Below, piece after piece: positions 33,156 through 48,526 of a stretch of 64,000 nt of DNA. This stretch comes from Vanessa cardui (Eukaryota > Arthropoda > Insecta > Lepidoptera > Nymphalidae). The notes below the pieces were generated by a model. That model had not been told where the DNA came from. It saw only the letters and a list, made by a program, of their open reading frames with translations, and did no database searches. A program made the translations under genes and the position numbers. Numbering within the stretch: the stretch's first letter is position 1; the number at the start of each line of letters is the position of its first letter. The stretch is from NCBI RefSeq assembly GCF_905220365.1, contig NC_061124.1, forward strand, positions 1,800,501-1,864,500, read 5' to 3'.

Positions 33156-36100
33156 AGAGTAAGACGATAGGAATTTACGTTCGACTTGTTATTCCCGCGA
33201 ACTTATTATTTTAGTGGTCATAACACATGTGGCGATTAACGACTATATTCGATATTAATATAGTTGTGGGAAGTTGTTACACGCATATTAGAATGCCCCA
33301 AAATATGATTTTTGAAAGCAATAATACCTTGTAAATACGCTATAAAAATCAAACGAACGCTTTGGTGTATGAGATATCACCTTCTATAGAGCAAACACAA
33401 TACCCTATGCTAAATTCTGTATACCGTTTAGTCTATGACACCCTAGAATCACATCCGCACCCATTGCACGGCTCTGATAGATGACAGGCTTGTACCGAAT
33501 GAGATCCAAGGTGAAACCGAATTGTGTGATACAATTGCTCGAAATAGTAACAATGTAATATCAACGTATTAAATTACGATTCAATCTAGTTTCAGATGTG
33601 AATTATATAAAATATTACTCAATAATAAAAATAGATGAGTCAGTATAGCATAAAATACAGTTTACGTTTGTAAAGGTTTCGCACGTAATATAGCTTTTTC
33701 TTTCTTACTTACCTTGAAATTTGAATTTTTTTATTTTTATGGTCACGAGATCAATAAAAAATATGAAGTAATAGTTTACGCCGCAGTGAGGTGTATGTTG
33801 AGATACATGTGTTAATCTTTCTCACTAACAAATATTATTCAGATCCGTTCAGCTAATCTTGTGAGATTGTGTTACTGAAATTCCGTACAACCATAGAAAC
33901 CTTAGCAAAAGTCAAGTCAAAAAAAAGTCTATCGTAATGATCCTTCTTGGTAAAATACAAACAAATGTAATTGACGAATCTACACAAGTCTCAAGGAAAC
34001 AAATGTTACTGTTCTGTCAAGTATGATATAAAAAAAACATCCGTGAAATGACACCGCATGAAGTGCTTACGACGCTGGCACTCGTAACATGTATATCCAA
34101 CAGTTTCGTGTATCATAATGAGGAGATAAGCCGTCATCGCGTTACATTTCATTATTATACGTCCACTTTACAGAACCATTCTCATAGTTTAAGGGTAATG
34201 AACCCTTTGTTCTTTGAAGATGGTCGTGTGATCATGTTTTTTAACATGTTTCATGATAACGGGAAATGTCGTTTGTGAGTTTTGATGTTTTTTTGAAATG
34301 CTTTTTGTAACTAAAACAATTTCCAACGACAGTAAAACTTGTTTCCGTTTCGAAGCGACTTCGCTATTACTTGCGACTCGTTAGCTTTTGTCTTAGTTAC
34401 AACACTACAGAACATAAAATATTATTATTTTCAGAGCTAATCGCAACGCACAAACAACACCGAACAAATTTGTTTTCCAAGTAAGTTCATATAAATCACT
34501 TCTTCGTATCTTCGATATTTTCTTTATTTAAAATAAGAAAACGTATTAAGTTGTACATAATGCTCATCTTCAGAGCGTCCATGATCTTTAATGGACTTGT
34601 ATTTACCTTATGTCTAAATTACAACATAAAAGAGACGATTATCTCCGGAGAGACATCCATTCATTGGCGACCCTATCGTCTCATTGTGCGAAAGAGCTTC
34701 GGGCTTCGGTTCAACAATATGGAATTATTATCTACAAGCGAGGATCGAGTTACAGCACACACGTGCACCGTGCAAACGACGCCTGCGCACCCCTGTTGTA
34801 TTGAATCTTGTATGTCTCTAAAGTTGCTTTTCACTCCATGACTTACCGTCGGCTTCTATTTTAGATAATAATTAGTAAGAATCATAAATGAAGTTCTAAT
34901 TCCTCAAATAATTGTTTTTTAATTAAATTACATATGATATAATAAATCGGAATATTACTTGATATGCGTATCGATAATTAGTGAATTATTTTATACGAGT
35001 ACATTTGAAATCTAATACGTGTGATGCTACTCTGATTAGCCATGAGATTTATCTATAAAGGCTTATTCGGAACAACACAACTGTGTAATATGAACTCAGC
35101 AGTGAGCGAGATTAATAAGACCACTTAGCAGCCTACAGGAATCGCGTTAGAGCTTGAAATGCGCTTGGTGGGCCGATTGCAGATAACATATGACGAGAAC
35201 CATATGCTCCGCCTGAGAACCTGATTTTTTGTTAAATGAAAGACTTTAGGATCATATCTCTAACTCTCAAGACTTACTATTTTAATTTAAACAGTAAATG
35301 AATGTTGAAAAATGTGATAGGAAATAAAAAGATTCATTTTTGATTCTTAATATTCATGATTTATCTGCACATTAATAGATCGAATCAGTTGAATCTATTT
35401 CATGGTCATGAATATTTATTACTTCCTACAATTACTGCATTACAACTAGTTCTACGTTTAAATAAAATTTGCAGAGTTATTGTTCTAATGATAAATCATA
35501 AAGATATAATATCCGTTGAAATAATAAATAAAAAATATCGAAAAGCACTAGGAGTCAAAGCTAATTTCCATTACCAAAAGTAAGTGTTATCAAAAATCGA
35601 TGATTTGTTTAACGATATTATGAGGTGCTCTCGAATGCCTAAAAGTTAATTTATTTGGAGGCACGTCCCAAAAGTTATCACTTTGGCAATTACCGCAAGT
35701 CTGTATCGGTCCGAGATCGTGATAATGGTGTGACAAACGCAAGGCATACGCGCCGATGTCGGCGGGTCTCGTAGCTATAAATCTTAAAGCAGGAGGACGT
35801 GCGCAGCCCTTTATTATACCGAGACATGATTGCCCTCAGGCGCTCCGAACAAAACGAACACTTAGTAACAAGCGGACTCGAATGCGACGATTTTTGTACT
35901 TTTTCTCTTTTAGACAATTAGAACGCTGAACGAAATTTCAAGGTTATAATCATACATTGTAACAGCAATATTGTAGCCACAAGCGCCCAGCGCATATACT
36001 GGTATATGTGACCGTAAACAAACGAAGCGTCGAGCTGTGATTGGAATATACAATCACTGGAAAACACTATTTTCGGCATACAGCATATGTCACACTTTTT

Positions 36101-37364
36101 TATTGCGAATTCCATGTTTTGGAAAAACCATGTTGATCGTTTCGATACAATTTAAAAATTGAATGCGATTCAAGAATCGTGGAAACTTTATAATTTGATC
36201 CGAATTATTAGATAAAAAAATGTACTAAATAATAACAATAACAGTGTAGATAAAGAATGAAGAAATCATGAACACGAAAACACGACCTCGAACGTGTAAC
36301 AAGAGTACGGAATGTAAAAACATGACATCCGGGTGCGAGTTCAAATGGGCACCAGAGCAAATTCAAAATGGAAACATTGAGTTTAATCTCATATCGGATC
36401 AATGAGATCGAGCGGGGTCAGATCAGCATGCTAAACGGCGCAACAACTCGAGTAGTCCTCAAGAATCAGCTACATAACATAACTTATAACTTGGGAACCA
36501 GTTACTTGGTTTTATGTTATCTACAGTACTTTTTCACTCAGCATAAGAATCAAATTTCAAATACCAATCAAGTATTACACAAATTTACTGATTGACAAAG
36601 TTTAAACTATCAGTTCAGAAAATAAGTACTGCTAACCGATTTAAAAATTTCGAAGTTATTTCGTTTGACGTTAGCTAAATTAGTACTTTCAGAAAATTAA
36701 TGTATAATAGTATAGAATACAGTTATTATCACCGAGATCTGAATTGTTTATACATATAAATCTATATGTTCGAACATCTGCTCTGAAATGATTCAAGAAT
36801 CACAATTTAAATATTCAAATATTTTTAAAGCATTAGTCACATTCTTTCGATCTTTGTCCCACATCTTAGCCGCTTGAGCATTATATGCAAATATCCGACG
36901 ACACAAAATTGTAAATGACAGCGATTGCTATTTATGGCCAATCGCGTTCATCGTAAGACCCTAAATAGTTAAAGAATTTCTAATAATGGTTTTAAGATTA
37001 ATCGATCATTTGTATTCAAATGATTGTAACTTATACCTGTATTCCATTTTTATTTAATAATAATTATTAATTTACTTAATCATATATTAAGTCAATTAAT
37101 AATGCTAATTAGGACGCTAAATCGTATTGAAAAATATCATGTAGTCCATGTATCCCCTGAATTATGGCCCTAAAATAATATTTCGGTAAAAAATATGCAT
37201 ATAACATTTTAGATGAGCACATTGATAAATTATAGTAGCTCAATATATAGTACTACACAAGACTGGCAGGCCATTTGTTTTCAATTGCAATTGTTCCAAA
37301 CAATCTCCACGCAAAGACCATTTCAGCGGCAAAATTTGGCCACAATTCCAATCTTAACATCAGA

Positions 37365-37480
37365 ACGAACGGCCGTAACGGGTTTGTGGGAAAGATCTCT
37401 CGCGCCCCGGGCACCAATGGCCGCTGTTCTGAGATTGGCTCGACCGCCCCGGGCTACCATTCCGACCCGCTCCTAACCAC
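37365..37480. promoter_or_regulatory. GC-rich promoter-like block
   Basis: Within about 80 bp this block has TGTGGGAA (37385-37392), two copies of CGCCCCGGGC (37403-37412 and 37445-37454), CCAAT on one strand (37413-37417) and ATTGG (CCAAT on the other strand, 37434-37438). Sp/AP-2-like GC boxes and CCAAT boxes at this spacing are typical of promoters. Frames of 87 and 110 codons that cross it have no recognised similarity. An alternative Notch promoter or an intronic RNA promoter is possible but unproven. Confidence 0.35.
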
Positions 37481-40400
37481 CGGTTGTGCACTTACTGGCA
37501 GGATCTTTGAGGAATGTTTGGATAATTTCCCTTTAAATAAGCAAATAAGTTTAATAGTGTCCGAAGTTGAGTCATCAGCTAACTTTGTTGAACTCAAAAC
37601 GACCTAAACTCGTAAATTCTAAGGATTATGAATATTTTGTATGAGGGCTTTCTATTTATGTCTTTCTGTCCATGTGCTTGAAAAGCATTTCTTTAGCGAG
37701 GTGATCCAGAGCTGAACTAAACAGCACAATTCAATTGAGCGAGCGAACATTTCACTGTAATTTTCTTGGACGCAATTTCAAATGGACTTAACAATTACTG
37801 TAGTTTTATAACTCTTCATAATTTATAAGTCTTCACATGCAATTTTATGGTATTCAATATAGCATAATAAGTATAAATATTTATGTGAATCATTAACTGA
37901 AATATTATCAAGCATTAGTTACTTAATCATAGTAACTTTTAATTATGTTTTAAGTGTTCTTAGTTAATTGCATATATAAGAAAATTAGGATCAAGATGAA
38001 CATCCAAATGCATTCAGGGCTACGTACTGAATATACCATTGTTCGAGCACTTTGGCTTCTAATGCTTTGTATGTGTCGAATAAATTTACTTTAGCATTGT
38101 TCCAATTAACTAATTGCTTCATTAATTTAATAACATTCAAGTTCGGATCCGATTTCGTCCAAATTAGACGAAGGCATGTTTTCAATGAAATTTTAAATCA
38201 TGCGCTAACAAGGTCCTCATGCCCTCAGACACGAACAAATCATATCGTCAAACTAGTTATGGTCACTCGTGATGTAACGACTAGGTATGCAAATTGTGCG
38301 CGGGCGCAGGCGGGTCGTCGACCGCCATGTTTGCTCCGCGTCCCATTGGCTCCGCGGAATCGATTTGTAACGTGCTCTCAGCGAGATAAGGTCAATGCCG
38401 AAGCGTCTTTCATCTGCTACCGATTTTCTTCTTTTAGTTTATGTATCGAGTTTTTTTACTTTGTCTCTTATAATAATTTTATTATTAATGCTATAATGTT
38501 AATTCGTTTAAAATGTATGTTATAGTTTAATCTGAAACGTAATTGAAATATATTTCTTTAAATAGGCAGACATTTCCATGAAGAGTCAATTACAGCACGT
38601 TGTACCCTATTAGAAATATAAATAACAAATCCTTTCCAACAAGAGTACGTGCACTGAATCAAACGCCGAACACCGGTCCCGCCCGGTCTTCAAACTATGA
38701 TAATTATAAGCTAACAGCTCTTTCTATACTAATTAGCTTCACCTCGATCTGACGAACGGTTCTGAGGTCTGGGAAATTAATAATGAACACAGCGAAGACA
38801 ACATACAAAATGGGTTATTAATTTTGATACAAACTTCATTAATAAATATATATTCTAAGACTTCTAAGAATTGTTTTAAACGGACAAATTTGTGAAATTA
38901 GTTAACGTTTCTTTAATACATAATATGTCTCTAATAATTGAATGTTAAATCTAATTCGAGGTTATGAAATGATGCGGTCGTAAAACCGATCCCCGAAGTA
39001 TTCCAATAAAAGCCTACGTTCCGTCCGTCCGTTGGAGAGCAATTGGTGCAGCGAGCGAGTTTTTCAAAGCAATAAAATCTGTTAATGGAAGAACAATCAT
39101 AAAAAAGCGGCGAATAAAAAGCCAGACATATTCAAATCTCTTTATACCCACCTGCGATATTTCATATGTCGATCACAATGGCCTTATATCGCTTTATTGG
39201 GTCGAATCATGGACATTCAATGGAAAAACCTAAAGCATTCAGCTTTTTGATTTATATGATATCATTATTCAGGTATCTCACTAGACATGTAAGATTATTT
39301 TAACGCTTTCGATTAACTTAATCTTGAGATACCGTCATATATTTAAAAGCTGAATGAAGATTGCAAATCATCGCCGATTATTTTATTTCGTCATTTTGTC
39401 CGTCTTTTAAAATTGTAATGGAGTATTTTAGCTCTTTTAAGATAAGATTAATCTTCGATTCAGTAAGACATCTCAGGTATTGAGTGAGGCGTTTGTTTAT
39501 TTTTCTTTATTTTCCATACCATTGCGGGGGCTTATTCAAATGAACGGGCAATCGGTCGCCGACACCGTATTAAAGCTTTATATTGCCCACCGATCGAAGT
39601 GAGGCGAACAAGATATTTCTAAAAGACATTAAAGACGAGGCAGTACTGGAACATACCGACTTGGAATCGCAAAAAAACGTAACGTTATTCATTTTTATTA
39701 AGCGTTCCGCAAACTTGTTAATCCAGCTTCGTGGGAATCTATCGGTTTCAACTTCTTTAAAGCATACGGTGAAATTAGTCAGGTTATAGATAATCTTGAA
39801 TCTCCTTATCTGTATGCAAAAACACTTAGACATAGACGTACTGCCATATGAGATTCTAGTTCATTTTTATTAGCTATAATAACTACAAGATCGGTGTTCA
39901 TTGGAAAATGATGATGAAGTAATGAATACGTATTTGTACGCTTAGAGGTTAAAGATATAAAAAATTCTTAGTGGAGTAATAATATTTCAGAAACTGTCAT
40001 TACTACGGAGATAATTCAAAAATCTAAATCGTTTTTTTATTCAATTTTAAATGTGAATCTCGATAATGTTGATAATGAGGATACATTAAAGCGTGCGTGG
40101 GCGCCCCACACCTGTCTTGTAGATTGGTTTATACCTTGTGTATTTAAGAGATTTTGATAGTGAATGACAAGAAATTTTAATTATCAGATCAGAATGACCT
40201 CCAAAACGAGTTTTGGGATTAGTTGATCAAGCTTAAAGGCGCAACTAATGGCCAATAAATATAAATAGACCAAAGTGCATCTTGGATGAATTACAAATTC
40301 AATTTTAGAATTAATTAATATAATTAAACTTAAATAAACAAAAAGGGTAAATTTAATATGACACAAACTCATTAAAATATATTAAGAGATAATACAAAAT

Positions 40401-43400
40401 AATTTGTTTATGCAACAATTGATCTCAAATTGGATACCGACACTTACATCTAATTACAAAAACATGAGCCAAACGAAAACATTGTTGTTAAAACAAGCAA
40501 CAATAGTAATGCAACGACAAAGCATAAAATAATTTCTCTTGACATAACACTTCGTGTCATCGAGACGATCAGATCAATGGACTTGGATGAACTTGGCCAA
40601 AAAAGCATGAAGATTTCTTTAAATAAACATTCATCGGAATCGATTCGAGTCTTCGTCTCCGAGTGTTTACTTAGTAACAGTCATCTTTGAATAAATCGAT
40701 TTCGAATGGAGACCTGACGATCGAACGAGAATGGACTTTAATGGAAGTACTTAAAAACTAAATTAAATCGTCGGAGTGGATATTAAATATTAATGCATTT
40801 GCTAAAGTAAACGATATTCTTCGTCATTCAACACTCGGTACACTTTCGATTGTCGGTGGTTTCGTCCAATGACATCCGCTTGGTGTTTCAACTGTTAACT
40901 CGATTTTAGAGCGACACACTCAAAATACTTAACACTGAGACAAAGGAAAAAGTATTTTAATAATACTTAATAAATTTAATAACTAAGCTATAGTAATTAA
41001 ATATTGATGCAAGTACGCAACCCTTACTCGAAAACGCAATTATTCCCGTAATTATGAATTTCCTAAATGATTTGGGGTATAGCACAGACGTTGACCCTGT
41101 CCATCGATCAAGGCTGGGCGTGTCATGCCGCTCGCCTTATGTAAATGCATTACCAGTAATAACAGGTTGAAAAGCAACATCTTCGAACAATATGTTGCCA
41201 TGTTTATGAGAGGAATGCGTCTTTACACAATCAGTGTGTTGCCATTAATGTGAAACAGAAAGATGTTATTATTTCGTCCGTAACTCTGAGTACTTCGTGA
41301 TAAACTTGAGAGTTTTGATTGTTATGTGTGTTCGATTTTAAATTGATCCCATATTTTAGTTGAGAGCTCTATTCGAGATGACACAACATACCATATCACA
41401 CGCTACTAATTAGGAATATTAAGCAGCTGCGCCGCATTCTGATACATCTATTTAACGGCATGAACGTTAAGTACTACTAAATGTCACGGCATATATTTAT
41501 TAAAACCTTCCTCACTTACAACGTCCTCTTTCACTCTCAACAGACCTCTTTATTCCATTTCGGATGTTAATTGATATCACTTCTCACAGTTTCGATAAGT
41601 TCCTTTCCAAATATATTACTCAATGGTAACATCCTGGGTCAATGGTAAAATAAAAAACGTTTTTTTTACAATATAATAAGAGTTAATTTGGAAATGTCTC
41701 GATGCAAAATGAAATATGATTGGAGAAGTCTCGTTTGCCTTTCAAAGGCTAGCGTAATGCATGCAAATTACCGGTCCAGCAAGCCGTAAAGTTTGCATTG
41801 ACAACAATGTTGTTTACAGAGCAGTAAATCGTGTCTGCTCCGTCAATGTTTCGCATTGTCCACGGACATACAATTCTGATGTTACGTCAAGTGGCTAATT
41901 AGAAATTATAGCTGTTGAATTAAAAGGCCTTTTGAAAATAAGGATATCGCATCGTTAAATCACTAAGAGTAATCACTGGCGGGGCAACTTGGACGTTAGG
42001 CGTGTTTGAAATTCTAAATCGAACCGCACGCTCAGCAAAATCCGGGTAGACATTGCAAATATTCTTAGCGACATTATATAAAAAACATTTAAATTTAATC
42101 TGACGATTAAATTCATTCTCACGTTCATACTTAAAAGCTATCAAAATGTAATCCTCTGGTATCAGAATTATGTTTGTTCTTTATGCTTCGATTTTTTTTT
42201 TATCGGCATTTTAAAGTTAGACCAACGTCATGATCCATTCGAACATCAAAATCATCATCCACGATTTCCCGGTTCGTGCGTCAATAAACGGAGGCTCTAT
42301 GTAAACAAGGCAGGTTGATTTGTTTCGCTCTCCGGTGATCCGAGATTTAAATGAGTTTGTTTTTTGTCACGGGTCCGACTCAGTCGGGGATCGACGGAAT
42401 GATGACAAAGTAACGTTTATTTTTTTTTATTATCTATGCATATTTATTGAAGTGCGTCAACAGCCAGGTTTAATGATGACATACAGATTGATATAAATTT
42501 TAATTGAACTGGAAGAACAATATGCGGAGATGATTATTCATATCCATCTACAATAATAGCAACGTATCAATGCCAGCGTTGTAAATCTTATTATATGAGC
42601 GTGCTTGAGAGATTTATCATTTAATTATGGGCAGATTAAAAATCAACCGTTTTGATTATGCATTATTGAATATTCCATAGCGTAAATTTTAATCAGTAAT
42701 ACTGATAGACAGATAATATTTTAATTCAAAAGTTAATTTTATATATGTTTCTCAAAAACGAAAGTGTCGCGTGCGTGCTACACGCAAATCCGACGCACCA
42801 TTGTTCCAACGGTAATCACTTTTATTAAGTGACGTTAAGGAAAGTATATTAACTTGGTACAATCTATCAATGTAGTCTGAAAACAGGTGAACGAATAAAC
42901 AATAGAGAAACTGATATTTGAAGGCAAGATGTTGAATTACTAAATCTTCAATCTCACTACAAATGCTCTTTTTATTTTCTTACTTGCATTGCCTAAAAAA
43001 ACAAGAATGCGACTGAAATTTCCAAGTTTTGATTTTTGGTGTTTTTGACTACTAAATTCCAAAAACAGACCCAAGAAAGGATTTGATCATAGAAACTCAG
43101 ATTGTCGAGAGCCTCATTATCTATAGACTAGCTAAGACGGTAAATATATAACATGTAAGTTGCTTTAACAGCGAGACCATTAAGAAGCAACTCTACATGA
43201 ACAATACCTCATATGTCAAAAGTAAAACGAAATAAAAGCGTTTTGTCTTCGCATTCATTATGATCTTTAATTAATGATTTTAAAACCAGGTCTATTATAT
43301 TGCAAAAGCTTTATGGATAAACGATACGAAAATCTATTAATAGATCATTAATTTTACATGGTATGTTAAGATATTAGATTTTCTATAGCTCATAATGATT

Positions 43401-46400
43401 TGACGTAAATCAACGATAATATTTCAAGAGGTAATTTATTGAAATCAATGCCTTTCAATCGCATCTATAAATTTAATAACTATGAAAATAAAGATTATCT
43501 ATAATTCAGTTTATTGGAATATATTTCAGATTATACAATCTGGACTGGATACAATCTTGTCCCTAAAAAAGAATACTCTTTTTTAAGGACAAAGTAGAAA
43601 CGAAATGGATACTGTTTCTGAAACTACTGGCTCTGCAAATACTTCGTTAGATCTGGATTTAGCTAAGCTCTATGGTTCTATAATTTATCTGTCATCTATA
43701 AATCCAAACGCATTCAAAGATAAGCACTGAGTTGCTATCATACGTTATCAAAATATAACAGCAGATGTAAGTACGATATTAACCAAGCACGAGAATATCC
43801 GTCATGTTCCTCAGTCGTGAGCTCCGAGCGCCATTATTTCATTAGACGAATAATTGATAGTTAACATTTATGTTGTAATGTTAGATTGATAGCTCGTGTT
43901 ACGCGTCAAAGTTTCAGAACGCCTGTCTAAATAACATAACCCCATTGTGGGTGGCGATCTTGTTAATTTCTTTTCCACCAATATACCTATTCCTTTCTCA
44001 TTCAATGATTAAGTACGAACGATTTATCATTTTATAACAATGCAGCGTTCGGTAATATTAACAATATGTTTTGAATTTGGACGATGATGAAATGAAACAT
44101 CTACCTGAGTACATGTATCATATTCATTCGACAAGGATAAGTGTATGAATCGTTTATTGTTTTAATGTGGACCATTTAAATTAAGAAAGTTTATACAAAA
44201 TTGACGAGATGAGTAGAATTACATATGTTACTTTAGAGATGAATTATATTTTGCAGTTAAATTAAATTCGTTAATATTATTATCTAAACAAAAATAATTG
44301 GACATATCTTTGCCCCAGTTATAAAACCGTGAACACACATGTGGTCTGACAGTTAGGAGGGCCATTAAGAAGAAGACACACGATGCAAAGCGGTCGAAAC
44401 GAAACGTGCTTCACGGCATCGAGATAGTAAGCTCAGGTGTTTTCACGTATGAAAAAACTAGATACAGGAAAATTCAACCTTAACCTAAAAACCAAGAGTC
44501 TAAAGTTCCCTGTTTCACTATTTGTATAAGTTTTTGATCTTTTAAGGCGAACCAAGTTTATTGCTCATATTGTCATCAAGATTTTTCAAACGATAGAATG
44601 ACCTAAGACAAAGGTAAAATTACACTTGGTTCATGGCCATTTACAAAAGTTCCTGGAAGTAACTATTTTGAAGTTGTTACAAGAAGTACTAAATAAATCC
44701 CAAAAAATCACGTTACATTTTAAAAACTAAAGTACACAGAGATCGTAGATTGTTTAGAAGAAATAATACTTTAAATAAATCTTTCTGACACAAAGTTAAA
44801 TAAATAGTAAATAAATGAGTTATCTAGAGAGACAAATCTGAAAATGCTCTCTAACCAATATAAAAACTTATAACAGTAAAAATAATTCAACTGCAATACG
44901 ATAAATCGCTAAATGCTGGCATGTCAATTGTGCTGATTTAGAACTAGTCTTACATTAGTATCGTTGAATCTGATACAGATTTATTTAGAGATAGCCTTAA
45001 GCCGAACCCTTAGGGAAGAATACAGTTTAATAAATTGGACTACTTTCTTAAGATTGGCATTTCAATAAAAGCTAGAGACAGACTATAATATATATTAGAA
45101 AACAATTGAATCAGACCTAGTGATAAATCAAATTAATTTTCAAAAATCGATTGCGAAAACTTTTTACGAAATATTAACCAGAGTTAGGGAATAGATACAA
45201 TTTCTTCCACAATACTCCATAGATATATCAATGAAATGAAATGGTTAGCGATCGTGTGTGGCCTCACAGTAAGATTTAAACATCGAAATGCTTACGAATT
45301 GCCCATTACCGTGTATTAAACAGATTTAAGACTCGCGTAATGCTTACTGCTTTACCAGTAAGGGCTTGGTCTGTTTATGCTAAATACCCATTCAAACCTG
45401 GCCGCAGGAGCTCATAATATTTGCATGAAGAAATCTTCATAAGGCAAGGCAAACAAAAGATAATGAGTATCGTCAAAAGATACTTAAGAGAAACTAAGAA
45501 GGAAAAGATTAAATCCCGATTTAGTACAGCAGTCGTAATTTAAACATATTATTTATTAATGCTATAGATTTGTTCTGAACTAGACTTGGGTCAACTAATA
45601 AATTCAAGACGTAATAAGGTCAGAGCTCAGATGTTTAGAGCTAAAAGACACATAAATCATTTTGAGATATACGAATATATCTGTCTCTTTCTAGCTTTAT
45701 ACTCCTTATGATCAAAATGGCGATACCAACATTGCTTAAATATAATCCCTTTGAAAAATATGTCTTCGTCAATTTTAGTTCTACTAATAAATAAGCCGGT
45801 ATTTATTTTCAACCTAAGCTATCCACGGTGGCTATTGTTTCGAATTCGCCTAAGTAAACCGGTTCGAAAGATAAAAGCACCAAAAAGGCCGCTCCAAGCA
45901 TGCCTACCCGACAAACCTAAGAGAAATTCCTACCAAAAGTAGTTTTATTAGTGGCCATTTTAAAGAATTTCGGTCAAAGTCCGAACAAAAAATTATAGAC
46001 GTCCTCTAAATTATGACCGTGCCGACGAATTTTGCGTGAGGAACGTCTCGAGAGGATCATCGATTTCTCAAAATGAATCTTAAAACAACAGGGAATTTAT
46101 ATATTGTATAATAAGACGGACCGAAATTCTTATAATTACCTATATTTAATAAGTCAAGCTAAAAGCAGAAGCCGGTGATTATTAAAGTAACCATTTTGAA
46201 TATCGTAGCAGATGCAATACGAGCGATGTTGAATGTTAAAAAGAATTATAAATAACCGCCTTCGGATAAAGGATAAAAGAATTAATCTTTTTGGTGTGAC
46301 TACCGACACGATCCTGAGGTGAGAATACTAAAGCATAAAGCTTGTTTATGACGCCTTACATGGAGCAAGCGAGATTGGGAATCAATTTAAATATTGCAGT

Positions 46401-48296
46401 TGAATTAATGATACGAACTCTTAAACGACCACATTACTTACAAGAATATTACGTTATAAAAAATAACAAACGACTAGAAATAACACAAATGAAAAATTTG
46501 TTTAAGATAAAATTATAACTAATCTCGTTCAAGCGTACATATTTCTCGGGCTAAGAACGCTGATCACACATCCTGCGTTTCGTTAAACAAGATAATGTAA
46601 CCGGTTACAAAGCATGTAGAGAAATTATGCCCTGACAAAAAGCTAAACGGCTAAAAATAAGATGAGATTATAAAATTCTCTGTTAAAATTGCAAAGCTTG
46701 TCAAAGGAGAAAATTTCTTTCGAATAAAGAAAGATATAAGTATTTGAATATAGATAACATCACAACACGAGGGCAATTCCCAAAAAAGTCATTTCATTTC
46801 TCACGCTCGGTGCCAAGTCATCTTAAAACGAATTTGAGGTAGTGAAGGCTATTATCTCTTTGGAATCAAGTCAAACAGACCAAGAAAGAACGATTTGGAG
46901 ATCGGTAACTAGAAAGCTGGACAAAAAGATATTTTTTGTTAAATCCGACACCTTGAGTGTTAAATCAAGGCTATATTTGTGCATTGATATATAAGTGAGC
47001 GTAAATAGAACAAAATTAAATGTTATTCTCCGGAAATCCCGAGTTGATTTTGTTTTGTTTTTAAAATTCAATGACACATACAATGATGAATGAATCAATA
47101 GTGAATAATGAAACATGAGAAATAAATATATAAATTTTTGAAGTACATCAAGATCAAACAGAACCACAAATATTACGTAGCGCCCGACAAGTTTTTTTTT
47201 TATTACAATTCGTTTGCTAGCGACGTAACAAGGCAGCTCACGAGGTAATATTAAAGTAATGCATTCTCTCTCCTTTATTATAAACGCATTTACTTCTAAT
47301 GGATTGTCTTAGATCAGAAAATAGATCGTACGGTTTTTTTTCTTCAATTACGATGCATATGTCAAATGAATTACAGTCACTTCCTTTACACAAAATCATT
47401 GAACATATTAAAAAATGACTTCTGTAATTAGCTAATTTGTCCTTTTTTTATTTATTTATTTTACAACATTCACAGGCTCGCAGATGCCCGTGCCTTTTTT
47501 TATATTTTATTTTAATCATTTTAGGTTTTTTATTTTATACTGAACATCAGTAGATCTTCGCTGGATTTCATTCTTGTCGTCTTCTTAGGAGACGTGGCCA
47601 ACACTGACATTTCTTCTTTTTTTTAATATTTTAAAATAATGTACACCTAATCTATAATAAATAATATGTAATAAAAATATGTAGCAGTATATGCGTAATT
47701 CTTATTACTACAATCCAGCGTGTATAAATTTGTCTCGCAGACAACTCGTAAATGGCATTAAGGTACCAAAAGTGCTATTAGTTAGAAGGTTGTTTAAATA
47801 CATCAAAACATTTAGGTCGGTGACGAGACAAAACTAAATTACGTAAGTGTCCTTGCTACAGTTAGTGCTGCATCTATCTTGTTTGCGCAACGTATTCATG
47901 CGATGTCTCCGCACCTCTTGCTCTATGCTCAGTTTGTTCAGCTCCGATTTGCTCGCCACCGAGCTATTTATTATATTTCGTAACCATATAAACTTCCAAT
48001 CTCACGTGATCATTTATATTCTAATGCTCAAACAGCTCGGATTTCTAATCCCCTCTTAACACGCTTTGCTTGTTGGTTTCGTTTTTGGGTAACCATTGTG
48101 TGGTAAGCGAGTTTATTTATGATCGAATTGATTGTTTGGTTTTAAGATATTTACAATTTAAAAGATTTTGATCATATTTTAAATATTGTTTGAATTTTAT
48201 AATTTCGTCTAAATTTGTTTAAGACGAATAATCAGATTTAATACCTTACGATTCCAATACTACCATAGATAATCTATTTTAATCTATCTTTACATA

Positions 48297-48526
48297 AGTA
48301 TAAAACGAAGTTGCTTATCGCTCTGTCCCTATGTATGCTTCGATCTTTAAAATTATGCATTAATCGATAGAGTGATTCGAGAGGATGGTTTTTGTATGTA
48401 ATACATGTACAATATAGTAAAGAAACAATGATAATTTTAGTAGTTTATGGATGTCGTAAATCAACAAATGCTATAGTATGTTTAGTACCAGCATTGCAAC
48501 TGTGCGAAGCCGGGGCGGGTCGCTAG
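48297..48526 (+). mobile_element. Non-autonomous Helitron-like element, family H1
   Basis: It begins agtataaaacgaagttgctt and contains aatacatgtacaatatagta, gataattttagtagtttatg and gatgtcgtaaatcaac. It ends tgcgaagccggggcgggtcg followed by CTAG-T. The 3' terminus is intact and has the GCGA...TCGC pair. Confidence 0.65.

Noticed and set aside
34048..34278. 76-codon frame with a signal-peptide-like start (MTPHEVLTTLALVTC)
   Set aside because: The rest of the frame has no family features or cysteine pattern, and nothing else supports a gene there.
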